Shown one piece after another: positions 17,581 through 25,787 of a stretch of DNA of 64,000 nt. The DNA comes from an uncultured Oleiphilus sp. Its GTDB lineage: Bacteria > Pseudomonadota > Gammaproteobacteria > Pseudomonadales > Oleiphilaceae. The translations under genes were made by a program, and so were the position numbers. Position 1 is the first letter of the stretch; each line of letters starts with the position of its first letter. The DNA lies in assembly GCA_913020245.1 (NCBI GenBank), contig CAJWAD010000001.1, forward strand, positions 1-64,000. Direction: 5' to 3'. Below the pieces are notes generated by a model. The model saw only the letters and a program-made list of their open reading frames with translations. It was not told the origin of the DNA and did no database searches.

Positions 17581-19194
17581 TTAGGCGTCAACGACACCTT
17601 TTTTAAGTAATTCCGTGACCTTATTCGCTTTAAGGCCCATCATCGCCATTGTGGTCATCACCCCCCCCATCAGTGCGCCACCCACCCCTGCTGTCACCAC
17701 ATCTGACCCAGTTAGATAGAAATTTTTGATCTCCGTCTTTGGATGTATCCAGTTTTGACGGAATCGCTCAACGTCGTGTTCGATACCGTAAATCTCTCCG
17801 CCTTCATTCCATTGAAACCATTGCGTAGACAGCGGTGTAGACAACTCAACGTAATCAAGGGCGCCTTTTAACTGAGGCATTTGCTTATACAAGACATCCA
17901 TTAAGCGATCGGTAAGCGACTGTTTGAGCTGATCATATTCTTCACCGCGTTTACCCCAAGTCGTTCCCTGCCATTGCTCGAACCATTCCGGTTTACAAAC
18001 GGTGACGATTTCAACGGTAGATTTATTTGGATATCGTTCATCCCAAGTGGGATCTTTTGCAGAGGGAAAAGAAATATAAACGAGTGGAAAATCATACTCT
18101 TTGCTTTCATGAAACGCTGATACAGACGCATCATGATCGTAACCTGGGTAAATCCAAAAATTCTTTTTCGGTATACCCAGCTCTTCAGCATTGCCTTTAA
18201 ACCCTGCGTAAATGCATAAGTGGGCAGAAGAGGTTTGCACCTTATTTACCAATTTATCGTAGCCGTTCGCTCTCACTGCATCGGCGGGCAGGAGCTTATT
18301 TATAGTTGGTACAAGCCCCGCACAACTAACAATGGCATCTGCCGTTAATTCCTCACCTTTTTGTAGCCTGACGCCGTAAGCCTTATTCTTTTTGACCAAT
18401 ACCTCATCAACACCCGCATAGGTAAAGACTTCGCCTCCAGATGCTTGAATAATCGGGATAATGGTTTCAGCGATCCTCGCCGCACCACCAACTGGGTAGG
18501 CGCCGCCATTTAAATAATGCTTCGCCACCATCGCATGCATGATAAAAGCAGATTTTTTCGGTGGGAGTCCATAATCACCCCACTGCGCGGTCAACACAGC
18601 AATTAACTCTTGATTGCTGGTCAATTCGGAGAGCACGTCGTAAGTCGTTTTAAAAAGATAGTCGGGGAGCAGCTTATCCTTGAAACGGTTATAAATTGAA
18701 CCAGCCGTTTTTGGCAATGCTTGCCCAGCGAAAAACTTGGGTACTAATGCACTAGTCTTATACAGAAGATCTATATATTGTTTTATGGCTTCGGCCTCGT
18801 CGGGAAAACGGAAGGTCATTTGCTCGATAAAATTATCTTTCCCCGCCACATAGTCATAATGGTCGTCACCGATAATAATTTGGTCATATAACGGATCCAT
18901 CTCTGCCCACTTCAACTTACCATCTGTAATGACATCAAAAATCCGACGCAAAGTAGTATAAGGCCGATGCACTTCACCAATGTAATGCACACCAACGTCC
19001 CACTCATATCCCTCCCGCTCATAAGCATGGGTATATCCGCCAGCCGTATAATGCTGCTCAAGTACACACACCTTTTTTCCGAGCTTGGAGAGAAGCGCCG
19101 CATTCGCGAGTCCTCCGATACCAGAGCCAACCACAATCACATCATAATGATCTAACGCCTTTTTCTTCCGAAATCGCGTACCTGTTCTAGTCAT
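17581..19194 (-). CDS. FAD-dependent oxidoreductase, retinol saturase/carotenoid isomerase-like
   Basis: A 537-residue flavoprotein. The N-terminal Rossmann motif is VVGSGIGGLANAALLSKLGK, followed by the acidic ribose-binding residue in CVLEQH and the family's GGYTHAYEREGYEWDVGVHYIG. The C-terminal FAD motif is FYLTGSDVVTAGVGGALMGG. This pattern matches the all-trans-retinol 13,14-reductase/CrtISO branch of phytoene-desaturase-like enzymes. The substrate is unknown and no carotenoid genes are nearby. It is divergent from a PadR regulator, with palindromes between them, so it is probably that regulator's target. Confidence 0.85.
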   Translation of the reverse strand: MTRTGTRFRKKKALDHYDVIVVGSGIGGLANAALLSKLGKKVCVLEQHYTAGGYTHAYEREGYEWDVGVHYIGEVHRPYTTLRRIFDVITDGKLKWAEMDPLYDQIIIGDDHYDYVAGKDNFIEQMTFRFPDEAEAIKQYIDLLYKTSALVPKFFAGQALPKTAGSIYNRFKDKLLPDYLFKTTYDVLSELTSNQELIAVLTAQWGDYGLPPKKSAFIMHAMVAKHYLNGGAYPVGGAARIAETIIPIIQASGGEVFTYAGVDEVLVKKNKAYGVRLQKGEELTADAIVSCAGLVPTINKLLPADAVRANGYDKLVNKVQTSSAHLCIYAGFKGNAEELGIPKKNFWIYPGYDHDASVSAFHESKEYDFPLVYISFPSAKDPTWDERYPNKSTVEIVTVCKPEWFEQWQGTTWGKRGEEYDQLKQSLTDRLMDVLYKQMPQLKGALDYVELSTPLSTQWFQWNEGGEIYGIEHDVERFRQNWIHPKTEIKNFYLTGSDVVTAGVGGALMGGVMTTMAMMGLKANKVTELLKKGVVDA

Positions 19195-19255
19195 TTAATC
19201 ACCTTTGTTCGAACCCTAACATTGTCCATTTGTAGACGTTGTTTTCATACAATTC

Positions 19256-19277
19256 AATATGCAATTTATTGCATATT
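19256..19277. promoter_or_regulatory. palindromic operator candidate 1 (PadR)
   Basis: A perfect inverted repeat with ten-base arms (AATATGCAAT / ATTGCATATT) and a two-base centre lies in the 147-bp space between the divergent oxidoreductase and PadR genes. A second similar site follows 18 bp later. Binding by PadR is inferred from location. Confidence 0.6.
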
Positions 19278-19294
19278 ATTCGGACTCGCTTTTA

Positions 19295-19312
19295 TATGCA
19301 AGTTTTTGCATA
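19295..19312. promoter_or_regulatory. palindromic operator candidate 2 (PadR)
   Basis: TATGCAA, four bases, TTGCATA: the same half-site as the first palindrome, closer to the PadR start. Two copies of one half-site motif in a divergent promoter region fit autoregulation plus control of the neighbour. Confidence 0.55.
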
Positions 19313-19341
19313 ATAATGTCTCATTATTTAAAGGGTTGTTC

Positions 19342-19875
19342 ATGTCACTGAAGCACGCCATTCTTGTTATGCTAGATAAAGAGCCCAGCTCAGGTTACGA
19401 CCTAATGAAGCAATTTAATAGTGGTCTGGGCTATTTTTGGAATGCAAAGCATCAACAAATCTATCAACAGCTGAAGAAACTTAGTGAGGACGCCTTAATT
19501 ACCTGCGAAGAGGAACCGCAGCATGGAAAACCTGACAAAAAAGTTTATCGGATTACTGAAAAGGGCCAACAAGTTTTAAAACAATGGTTACACGAGCCAA
19601 GCGTGCCTGCCAAAATTAATGATGCCTTGCTTGTTAAAATTTGGGGCGGTCATCATTTAACCCCAAAAGCTCTGCTTAAAGATATTACCGAACATAAGAA
19701 CCGTCACACCGAGACCCTGAGCTCTCTAAGGCAGCTAGAGCGGGCTTTCCATGATCTTTCGGACGCAGAAAAAATGCATTATCAGCTACCATTTCTCACG
19801 CTACGCCGAGGAATTCTTGGCGAGGAAGCCTGGCTCAAATGGGCGCAAGAAGCTGAAAATACGCTCAAAAAATAA
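19342..19875 (+). CDS. PadR-family transcriptional regulator
   Basis: A 177-residue regulator. The N-terminal winged helix shows the PadR pattern (SLKHAILVMLDKEPSSGYDL, then QIYQQLKKLSEDALI and KKVYRITEKGQQVLKQWL), followed by a C-terminal helical dimerisation domain of the Vir_act_alpha type. The start at MSLKHAI has AAAGGG 8 nt upstream; a longer frame starting 40 codons earlier would run through the palindromes and is rejected. It probably represses itself and the divergent oxidoreductase gene; the inducer is unknown. Confidence 0.88.
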   Translation: MSLKHAILVMLDKEPSSGYDLMKQFNSGLGYFWNAKHQQIYQQLKKLSEDALITCEEEPQHGKPDKKVYRITEKGQQVLKQWLHEPSVPAKINDALLVKIWGGHHLTPKALLKDITEHKNRHTETLSSLRQLERAFHDLSDAEKMHYQLPFLTLRRGILGEEAWLKWAQEAENTLKK

Positions 19876-19979
19876 TCAAAGCTTTTTGTAGCAATAGCAC
19901 GTATAATCGCCGACCAATTTTGTTAACCAGCGCACATCTTGCCATGTCTTGGCATGACGTCTAACAGGCCTTCTTTATT

Positions 19980-21764
19980 ATGAGCGACACGCCAGTTCCA
20001 AGCTTTGCCCAACTTTCACTGCCCGATAACATACTCAAGGCGGTTAATGAGTTAGGGTATGAGCACCCTTCTCCAATTCAAGCTGAAGCCATACCCCCTC
20101 TTCTAGAAGGTAAGGATCTTCTCGGCCAAGCACAAACGGGAACGGGTAAAACGGCGGCGTTCGCGCTCCCGACACTTGCGCTTTTAGACGCGAAAAAAAG
20201 TCACACTCAATTATTAATACTTGCACCAACGCGTGAACTAGCTATTCAGGTAGCTGAAGCCTGCCAGAGCTATGCAAAATATATGAAAGGCTTCCATGTT
20301 TTACCGATTTATGGCGGCCAAAGCTACACTAACCAACTGCGCCAATTAAAACGCGGCGCGCAAGTTGTTGTCGGCACACCGGGGCGCGTCATGGACCATA
20401 TGCGCCGAGGTACATTAAAGCTGGATAAGTTGCAAACGCTTGTCTTGGATGAAGCGGATGAAATGCTCCGTATGGGCTTTATCGACGACGTTAACTGGAT
20501 TCTAGAACATACACCGGATAACAGACAAATTGCGCTGTTCTCCGCCACGATGCCAAAAGAAATTAAGAAAGTGGCTGACCAGCACCTTAATAATCCAAGA
20601 CACATTCAAATTGCATCGAAAACATCAACGGCAAGCACGATCAATCAACGTTACTGGTTAGCTTCGGGTATTCACAAACTTGATGCGCTCACACGCATCC
20701 TTGAAGCAGAGGAATTTGATGGCATCATCATTTTCGTTCGTACGAAACTTGCGACCGAAGAACTTGCCACGAAACTTAATGCTCGGGGGTTTTCTGCTGC
20801 TGCTTTGAATGGCGACATTCCACAAGCAGCCAGGGAAAAGACCGTCGACCGTCTGAAGAAATCCAAAATTGACATACTGGTAGGAACTGATGTCGTCGCG
20901 CGCGGACTTGACGTAGAACGTATTTCGCATGTTATCAATTACGACGTGCCCTATGATACCGAAGCTTATGTGCACCGCATTGGCCGCACGGGCCGCGCGG
21001 GCCGATCAGGCGAAGCGATATTGTTTATCGCACCGCGAGAGAAACGCATGCTAAAAGCAATTGAAAAAGTGAGCGGGCGTGAAATCAAGCGAATGGACAT
21101 TCCTACTGCCTCGAAGATTAACGAACTACGTATTGAACAATTTAAACAATCAGTCCTTGATGTAATTGAAAGCGCAGATCTAAGCTTTTACCAGGAGCTT
21201 ATCGAAAATCTTGTCGAAGAACGCAAAGCAGACCCAGTAATGTTGGCCGCAGCGCTTGCCCATATTAAACAAGGTGGCCGCTCGCTTCTAATCGACACAC
21301 GTAACGATGACAAAATAAACAAAGAGCGTGGCGAGCATAGCCGAAACAAGGATGATTCCTCGCGTAAAGAAGTGAAGTATGGCCCAATAAAACCACTTAA
21401 GGATCATCCAGATGTAGCCCTTACGCGCTACAAGATTCACGCTGGACGAAGAGACGGTGTATCACCCGGGCAAATTGTCGCTGCAATTGCCAATGCTGCT
21501 GATATTTCAAGTGAATATATTGGCCAAATAGAACTTTACGAAACCTTCTCCTCAGTAGACTTACCGGAGGGGATGCCAAAGGAATTGCTGCACACACTCG
21601 AAAAAACACGTGTTTCGAATCGCCCAATGAGACTCGAAGAGTTAAAGAAAGGCGCAGATACAAACAATGGCGAGCATAAATCGTCCAAACGACGACGACC
21701 CAACAAAGACCAAAAGATGCGCAAGGGAAGTAAAGGTCCGCGCAAACGCCCTAATCAAGCATAA
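19980..21764 (+). CDS. deaD: DEAD-box ATP-dependent RNA helicase DeaD/CsdA
   Basis: A 594-residue RNA helicase acting in ribosome assembly and mRNA decay, often cold-induced. Motifs in order: Q motif (HPSPIQAEAIPPLL), Walker A AQTGTGKT, DEAD, SAT, and motif VI HRIGRTGRAGR. After the helicase core come a dimerisation-like segment and the DbpA-type RNA-binding domain (about 465–545), then a basic Lys/Arg tail. The TATAAT at 19902–19907 could be its -10, though no convincing -35 is seen. It ends at a bidirectional terminator shared with the cytochrome gene. Confidence 0.95.
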   Translation: MSDTPVPSFAQLSLPDNILKAVNELGYEHPSPIQAEAIPPLLEGKDLLGQAQTGTGKTAAFALPTLALLDAKKSHTQLLILAPTRELAIQVAEACQSYAKYMKGFHVLPIYGGQSYTNQLRQLKRGAQVVVGTPGRVMDHMRRGTLKLDKLQTLVLDEADEMLRMGFIDDVNWILEHTPDNRQIALFSATMPKEIKKVADQHLNNPRHIQIASKTSTASTINQRYWLASGIHKLDALTRILEAEEFDGIIIFVRTKLATEELATKLNARGFSAAALNGDIPQAAREKTVDRLKKSKIDILVGTDVVARGLDVERISHVINYDVPYDTEAYVHRIGRTGRAGRSGEAILFIAPREKRMLKAIEKVSGREIKRMDIPTASKINELRIEQFKQSVLDVIESADLSFYQELIENLVEERKADPVMLAAALAHIKQGGRSLLIDTRNDDKINKERGEHSRNKDDSSRKEVKYGPIKPLKDHPDVALTRYKIHAGRRDGVSPGQIVAAIANAADISSEYIGQIELYETFSSVDLPEGMPKELLHTLEKTRVSNRPMRLEELKKGADTNNGEHKSSKRRRPNKDQKMRKGSKGPRKRPNQA

Positions 21765-21843
21765 TTAACGGGGAGCGATGTCATTCGTTGAACCCCTACC
21801 AAATGCTCGTAGGGATTGTGTAAACGAGACAAATAGAGAAGAT

Positions 21844-21874
21844 AAAAAAGCCCGCGCAATGCGCGGGCTTTTTT
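21844..21874. terminator. bidirectional intrinsic terminator, deaD / cytochrome c5
   Basis: A perfect stem AAAAAAGCCCGCGC / GCGCGGGCTTTTTT with loop AAT sits between two convergent genes. The A/T flanks make it functional in both directions. Confidence 0.92.
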
Positions 21875-21886
21875 GTTTCACCTTAC

Positions 21887-22294
21887 TTATTGACTATTCT
21901 CAGCCATATATTTTACCGTTGCCGCGATATCATCTTCGCTACAACTTGCGCAAGCACCCATAGCAGGCATTGAATTAATACCATTAATCGCGTTCGCTAT
22001 AATTGTATCAATACCCTTATCGATACGCGGCGCCCATGCTGCAGCATCGCCAAGCTTTGGTGCACCAAGTGCTCCAGAACCATGACAGGCTGCACACGCA
22101 GAACTATAGATATCCGCTGGTTCTTGCGGACCCGCAGGCGCCGCCGCAGCGCCGCAAGCATCCCCCTCAACACAAACTTGTCCAACAGGCATTGTTCGCG
22201 CCTTTATGGACTTATCATCCATTGCTGCATGCACTGAAACGGCTAACAACAATGTTATTACTACTGCACTGATCACTCTCATCAAATTATTCAC
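21887..22294 (-). CDS. cytochrome c5-like periplasmic protein
   Basis: A 135-residue monohaem c-type cytochrome. A signal peptide (residues 1–24, ending VSVHAA) is followed by a variable linker and a haem domain with CAACH; the likely axial Met lies in SMPAMGACASC, whose two Cys residues match the disulphide typical of cytochrome c5. It would carry electrons in the periplasm, for example to a terminal oxidase. The start is GTG, supported by GAGG six bases upstream; an ATG lies four codons in. The 260 bp upstream to the next gene show no clear signals. Confidence 0.9.
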   Translation of the reverse strand: MNNLMRVISAVVITLLLAVSVHAAMDDKSIKARTMPVGQVCVEGDACGAAAAPAGPQEPADIYSSACAACHGSGALGAPKLGDAAAWAPRIDKGIDTIIANAINGINSMPAMGACASCSEDDIAATVKYMAENSQ

Positions 22295-22554
22295 CTAGCA
22301 CCTCATCGCTATTTGTTATGTCTTAGAGGGTCTTACCGCGCTGGATTATAGGGCAATTTACCTGAAGCTAAAATAGTCGATGCTATTTTTATGCAAGGCT
22401 CATACACACATCATTTCGCTAATGTATATTACCTATCTTTTTTGAGTTTCACGCGTCGTTTCTTTTAAATTCTGATCTGCCTTCACAAAAGCATGACGCC
22501 CGGCAGCGAGGGCGCGCTCACAGCGCAAGTCAACTTGCAAATAAGTGCCGATAG

Positions 22555-24000
22555 TTAACGTTGAATAAAGCGTTTAAATCCGCGCATCAGTTGGTATAAA
22601 AAACGATTTAAAGATACGCGTATCTTTTGCGTTGACTTGTATTCAATGATTCGACGCTGATATAAATACATGCTCACATAGCCCCAAACTTCCCACCAAC
22701 GAACGGGGCTCATGCCCTTTCCAGTCATACCAGTATCTTCATTCAATACCATCAATTGCATTACTAAGCTCTGGTTTCGTGGATGCGAATAGGAAATGTT
22801 TAAAGACTTAAAACCCAGGTGCCGGTATCGATTCATTAGTTCAGGTGAACTCCCAGTAAGAATGTATTTTTTGCCTGCACTCAAACCCTCGCGATACATA
22901 CTTTCAAACACACCATTAATCACATCTGTATCTTGGTAGTGACCTTCAATACAGATTTCTGTAATTTCCATGATTTCAATGTAGCGAGGCAATCGACTAT
23001 AGGCTTGGGTTGGAAGCAAGGTATCAAATTCAAATGGTTTGGTGCCTTTCTCGCCAAACACCAATAGAGCAGAACCAATAACGCGGGCATTATGGAAAAC
23101 AATTAGTATACGACCATACGCATCTTGCTCGAGCGCAAACCGGGCAATGGCTTCATCTTTGGCACATAAACCAAGGCGCGCATATGACTTGCGACGTAAC
23201 TTGAGTACCGCCTCGTATTCGGCTTGCGTCTCGACAAAACGGTACTGTACGAACGGTTGAATATGCTTGAGTGTCAAACCTGCTTTACCAATTTCCAGCG
23301 GTGTTTTTTGCGCAAAATGAAAGCAATGCTGTGCAAGCTCCTCTCCGGCAAAATTGCTCAGCGCGATCGGTTCGATAAAACAACGGACGTCGTTCTCACT
23401 GGTAAGAGAAAGGTTGGAAATGCGCCCTCTCACATCTTGAAGTCCATGCTCTGTCGCAATGCTAAAAGTCACCTCCATACTTTCAAACAAAGTAAAATCT
23501 GAATTGATTCTGGTTGCAAAGAAGCCTTTGCTAGATAAACTCTCGATTTCAAAATTCGTACTTTGCTTATACAAGAAAGGATGGGCAATCACGCCCTTTA
23601 GACTCTGTTCAGGCGTAAACGTGATCTCTTGAAGGTCATCATGAGGATGCGTATTTTGATGCTCGATCACCGCCGATATCTTAATTAGACCTTTTCGCCA
23701 AGCCTGATTATCAATAATAATCCCGTGCACCTCATAATGATGATTTAGCAAAGGACTAACTTTAAGCTTAATTACGTCGCCCACAGAAAACTTTTCTGCA
23801 TGCACTTTATCGAGCGTGATCGCGAAACCTAGACTCGAGAAATCCGAAAGCGATGCCGAGATCTGCTCATCAGTAAGTAATACTATGGTGCGGAAGCCAT
23901 GTTTTCCTGTCAGCGACTGACGCGCAATACGGCGGTCTTCATGACGAATGAAACGAGTTTGAAACTCCATAACGGGCTGCTTATTCATATTGTTGAACAA
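22555..24000 (-). CDS. PilZ domain fused to FeeM-like N-acyltransferase (GNAT) domain
   Basis: A 481-residue protein. The N-terminal PilZ domain (about 15–115) has both cyclic-di-GMP signatures, RRIAR and DFSSLGF. A second PilZ-like stretch (IESLSSKGFFATRI) follows at about 150–230. From about 250 the sequence fits the N-acyl amino acid synthase (FeeM) branch of the GNAT fold: VLKLRRKSYARLG, then a strand-rich GRILIVFHNARVIGSALLVF and IEIMEITEICIEGHYQD. The C-terminus is basic. It may make or transfer an acyl group under cyclic-di-GMP control, but substrate and reaction are inference. It stands alone; no strong ribosome site was seen. Confidence 0.75.
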   Translation of the reverse strand: MFNNMNKQPVMEFQTRFIRHEDRRIARQSLTGKHGFRTIVLLTDEQISASLSDFSSLGFAITLDKVHAEKFSVGDVIKLKVSPLLNHHYEVHGIIIDNQAWRKGLIKISAVIEHQNTHPHDDLQEITFTPEQSLKGVIAHPFLYKQSTNFEIESLSSKGFFATRINSDFTLFESMEVTFSIATEHGLQDVRGRISNLSLTSENDVRCFIEPIALSNFAGEELAQHCFHFAQKTPLEIGKAGLTLKHIQPFVQYRFVETQAEYEAVLKLRRKSYARLGLCAKDEAIARFALEQDAYGRILIVFHNARVIGSALLVFGEKGTKPFEFDTLLPTQAYSRLPRYIEIMEITEICIEGHYQDTDVINGVFESMYREGLSAGKKYILTGSSPELMNRYRHLGFKSLNISYSHPRNQSLVMQLMVLNEDTGMTGKGMSPVRWWEVWGYVSMYLYQRRIIEYKSTQKIRVSLNRFLYQLMRGFKRFIQR

Positions 24001-24063
24001 TGGGATAATTATGATCTGTCTGATTGGTTATAATTTTTATACTGACTGCATTATTTCAAAAGC

Positions 24064-24083
24064 GCTTGGCTACGCCAAGCCCT
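24064..24083 (-). terminator. probable terminator after aceF
   Basis: On the minus strand GCTTGGC, loop GTA, GCCAAGC forms a seven-pair stem about 65 bp beyond the aceF stop, followed by a short GCGCTTTTG tract. The T run is brief, so strength is uncertain. Confidence 0.5.
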
Positions 24084-24144
24084 AAAGTCACGCAAACAAA
24101 GATACGTGAAGGTTGAAAGCAAACACTGATCTACGCATCGGCGA

Positions 24145-25770
24145 CTACAATAACAACAATTCTCGGATATCACCTAATAACTGTCCCAAGAGAGTTGTAA
24201 AGCGCGCAGCATCGGCACCATTTAATGCGCGATGATCATAGGAGAGTGACAAGGGTAGCATTAGGCGTGGCACAAATGTCTGCCCATCAAACTGAGGCTT
24301 CATCTGAGCCTTAGACACGCCAAGGATGGCCACTTCTGGCTGGTTCACAATCGGCGTAAAAGCGGTCCCGCCGATACTGCCGAGGCTGGAAATGGTAAAA
24401 CAAGCGCCCTGCATATCGTTAGGCATAAGTTTTTTAGCTTGAGCCTTTTCTGCAAGTTCGCCGAGTTCGTTCGCAAGTTGCCATAACGATTTCTGATCAA
24501 CATCTCGAATGACCGGTACCATTAACCCGGACGGGGTATCAATTGCGATACCAATATGTAGATAGTGCTTCTGAATCATCTGCTGATTCGCAAGGTCTAA
24601 TGAAACGTTAAATTGAGGCATGCGCTTCAAGGCAAAAGCGCAGGCTTTGATCAGAAAAGGCAGGGGTGTCAATTTTACCGCACGCTTTTCTGCTTCAGCT
24701 TTTTTTGATTTCCTGAAACTTTCCAAATCGGTAATATCCGCTTCGTCAAATTGCGTGACATGCGGGATATTTGACCAGCTTGCCTGCATGTTTTTTGCGG
24801 TCACTAATTGAATACGATCAAGAGGGTGGGAGGCGACCTCTCCAAATTTACTAAAATCCGGTAATGGTGACCCTGCAAAATCAACTTGCTGAACATGGCC
24901 TTGCTGGGCAGCCTTAACTTGACCCTTCACATAAGCAAGTAGATCATCTTTTAAGATGCGTCCTTTCGGACCGGTCGCTTTTACGTTCGATAATGCAGCG
25001 CCTAATTCACGCGCTAATTTTCGGACCGCGGGCCCTGCATGAACTAAGACCTCCTCAGTTGACTCCCTGCCTAATTTTGTTTTTGCTTCATCGAGCGGCC
25101 GTAACGTCGTTTTAACTTCTGTTTGTTTCTCGTGCTCTCGCGAAACCTCGGCCACTGACTCGGCGTTAGCGTCTGCACCATGCGTCGTCGCCGGCGCGTT
25201 GCTCACCTCATGCTCGAGCAAGGTACCGATAACATCACCCTCGCCCACCTTATCGCCTACTTTTAAATTTAAAGAAAGTAATCTCCCCTCCGATGGTGAG
25301 GGGATATCCATCGTTGCTTTGTCCGACTCCAAGACTATCAGCGTTTGATCCCGTTCCAGGTGATCACCCTCATTGACCGACAGTTCAATCACCTCAACCG
25401 CCGAGGCACTGCCAATATCCGGGACTAATATCTGTCGCTCTATCTGCACATCTGGCGTTTCAGAGAAAGCTATCTCTGGTTGCCCTTCGCCGTTTAACTT
25501 CTCGTTATGAAGTACATTTTCGGACCCAGAATCCCCAGGCAATATCGTCAATAACGCATCACCCATTTTCACTTTGTCGCCGACTTTCACCCGCAACGCT
25601 GTAACACTTCCACTATGATCACTTGGTACCTCAATGCTGGCCTTATCTGATTCCAACACCATAATTGGATCATCTATGCTAATTTGGTCACCAGGGGAGA
25701 CAAGTACCTCAATCACCTCAACTTCGCTCTCGGTCCCAACGTCGGGTACCGTAATCTCTAAGCTACTCAT
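24145..25770 (-). CDS. aceF: pyruvate dehydrogenase E2, dihydrolipoamide acetyltransferase
   Basis: A 541-residue E2 core protein that moves acetyl groups from E1 to CoA. There are two lipoyl domains (lysines in ESDKASIEVPS and ESDKATMDIPS), a peripheral-subunit binding domain (GPAVRKLARELGA, about 235–275) and the catalytic domain ending in the acetyltransferase motif DHRALNGADAA. Two lipoyl domains match pseudomonads rather than the three of E. coli. It follows aceE by 17 nt as an operon. No lpd gene for E3 follows, so E3 is encoded elsewhere. Confidence 0.96.
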   Translation of the reverse strand: MSSLEITVPDVGTESEVEVIEVLVSPGDQISIDDPIMVLESDKASIEVPSDHSGSVTALRVKVGDKVKMGDALLTILPGDSGSENVLHNEKLNGEGQPEIAFSETPDVQIERQILVPDIGSASAVEVIELSVNEGDHLERDQTLIVLESDKATMDIPSPSEGRLLSLNLKVGDKVGEGDVIGTLLEHEVSNAPATTHGADANAESVAEVSREHEKQTEVKTTLRPLDEAKTKLGRESTEEVLVHAGPAVRKLARELGAALSNVKATGPKGRILKDDLLAYVKGQVKAAQQGHVQQVDFAGSPLPDFSKFGEVASHPLDRIQLVTAKNMQASWSNIPHVTQFDEADITDLESFRKSKKAEAEKRAVKLTPLPFLIKACAFALKRMPQFNVSLDLANQQMIQKHYLHIGIAIDTPSGLMVPVIRDVDQKSLWQLANELGELAEKAQAKKLMPNDMQGACFTISSLGSIGGTAFTPIVNQPEVAILGVSKAQMKPQFDGQTFVPRLMLPLSLSYDHRALNGADAARFTTLLGQLLGDIRELLLL

Positions 25771-25787
25771 TATTTGTCTCCCGAGAA

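Noticed and set aside
19222-19341. N-terminal 40-residue extension of the PadR regulator
   Set aside because: It runs through both palindromes and lacks a ribosome site; the family begins at MSLKHAI.
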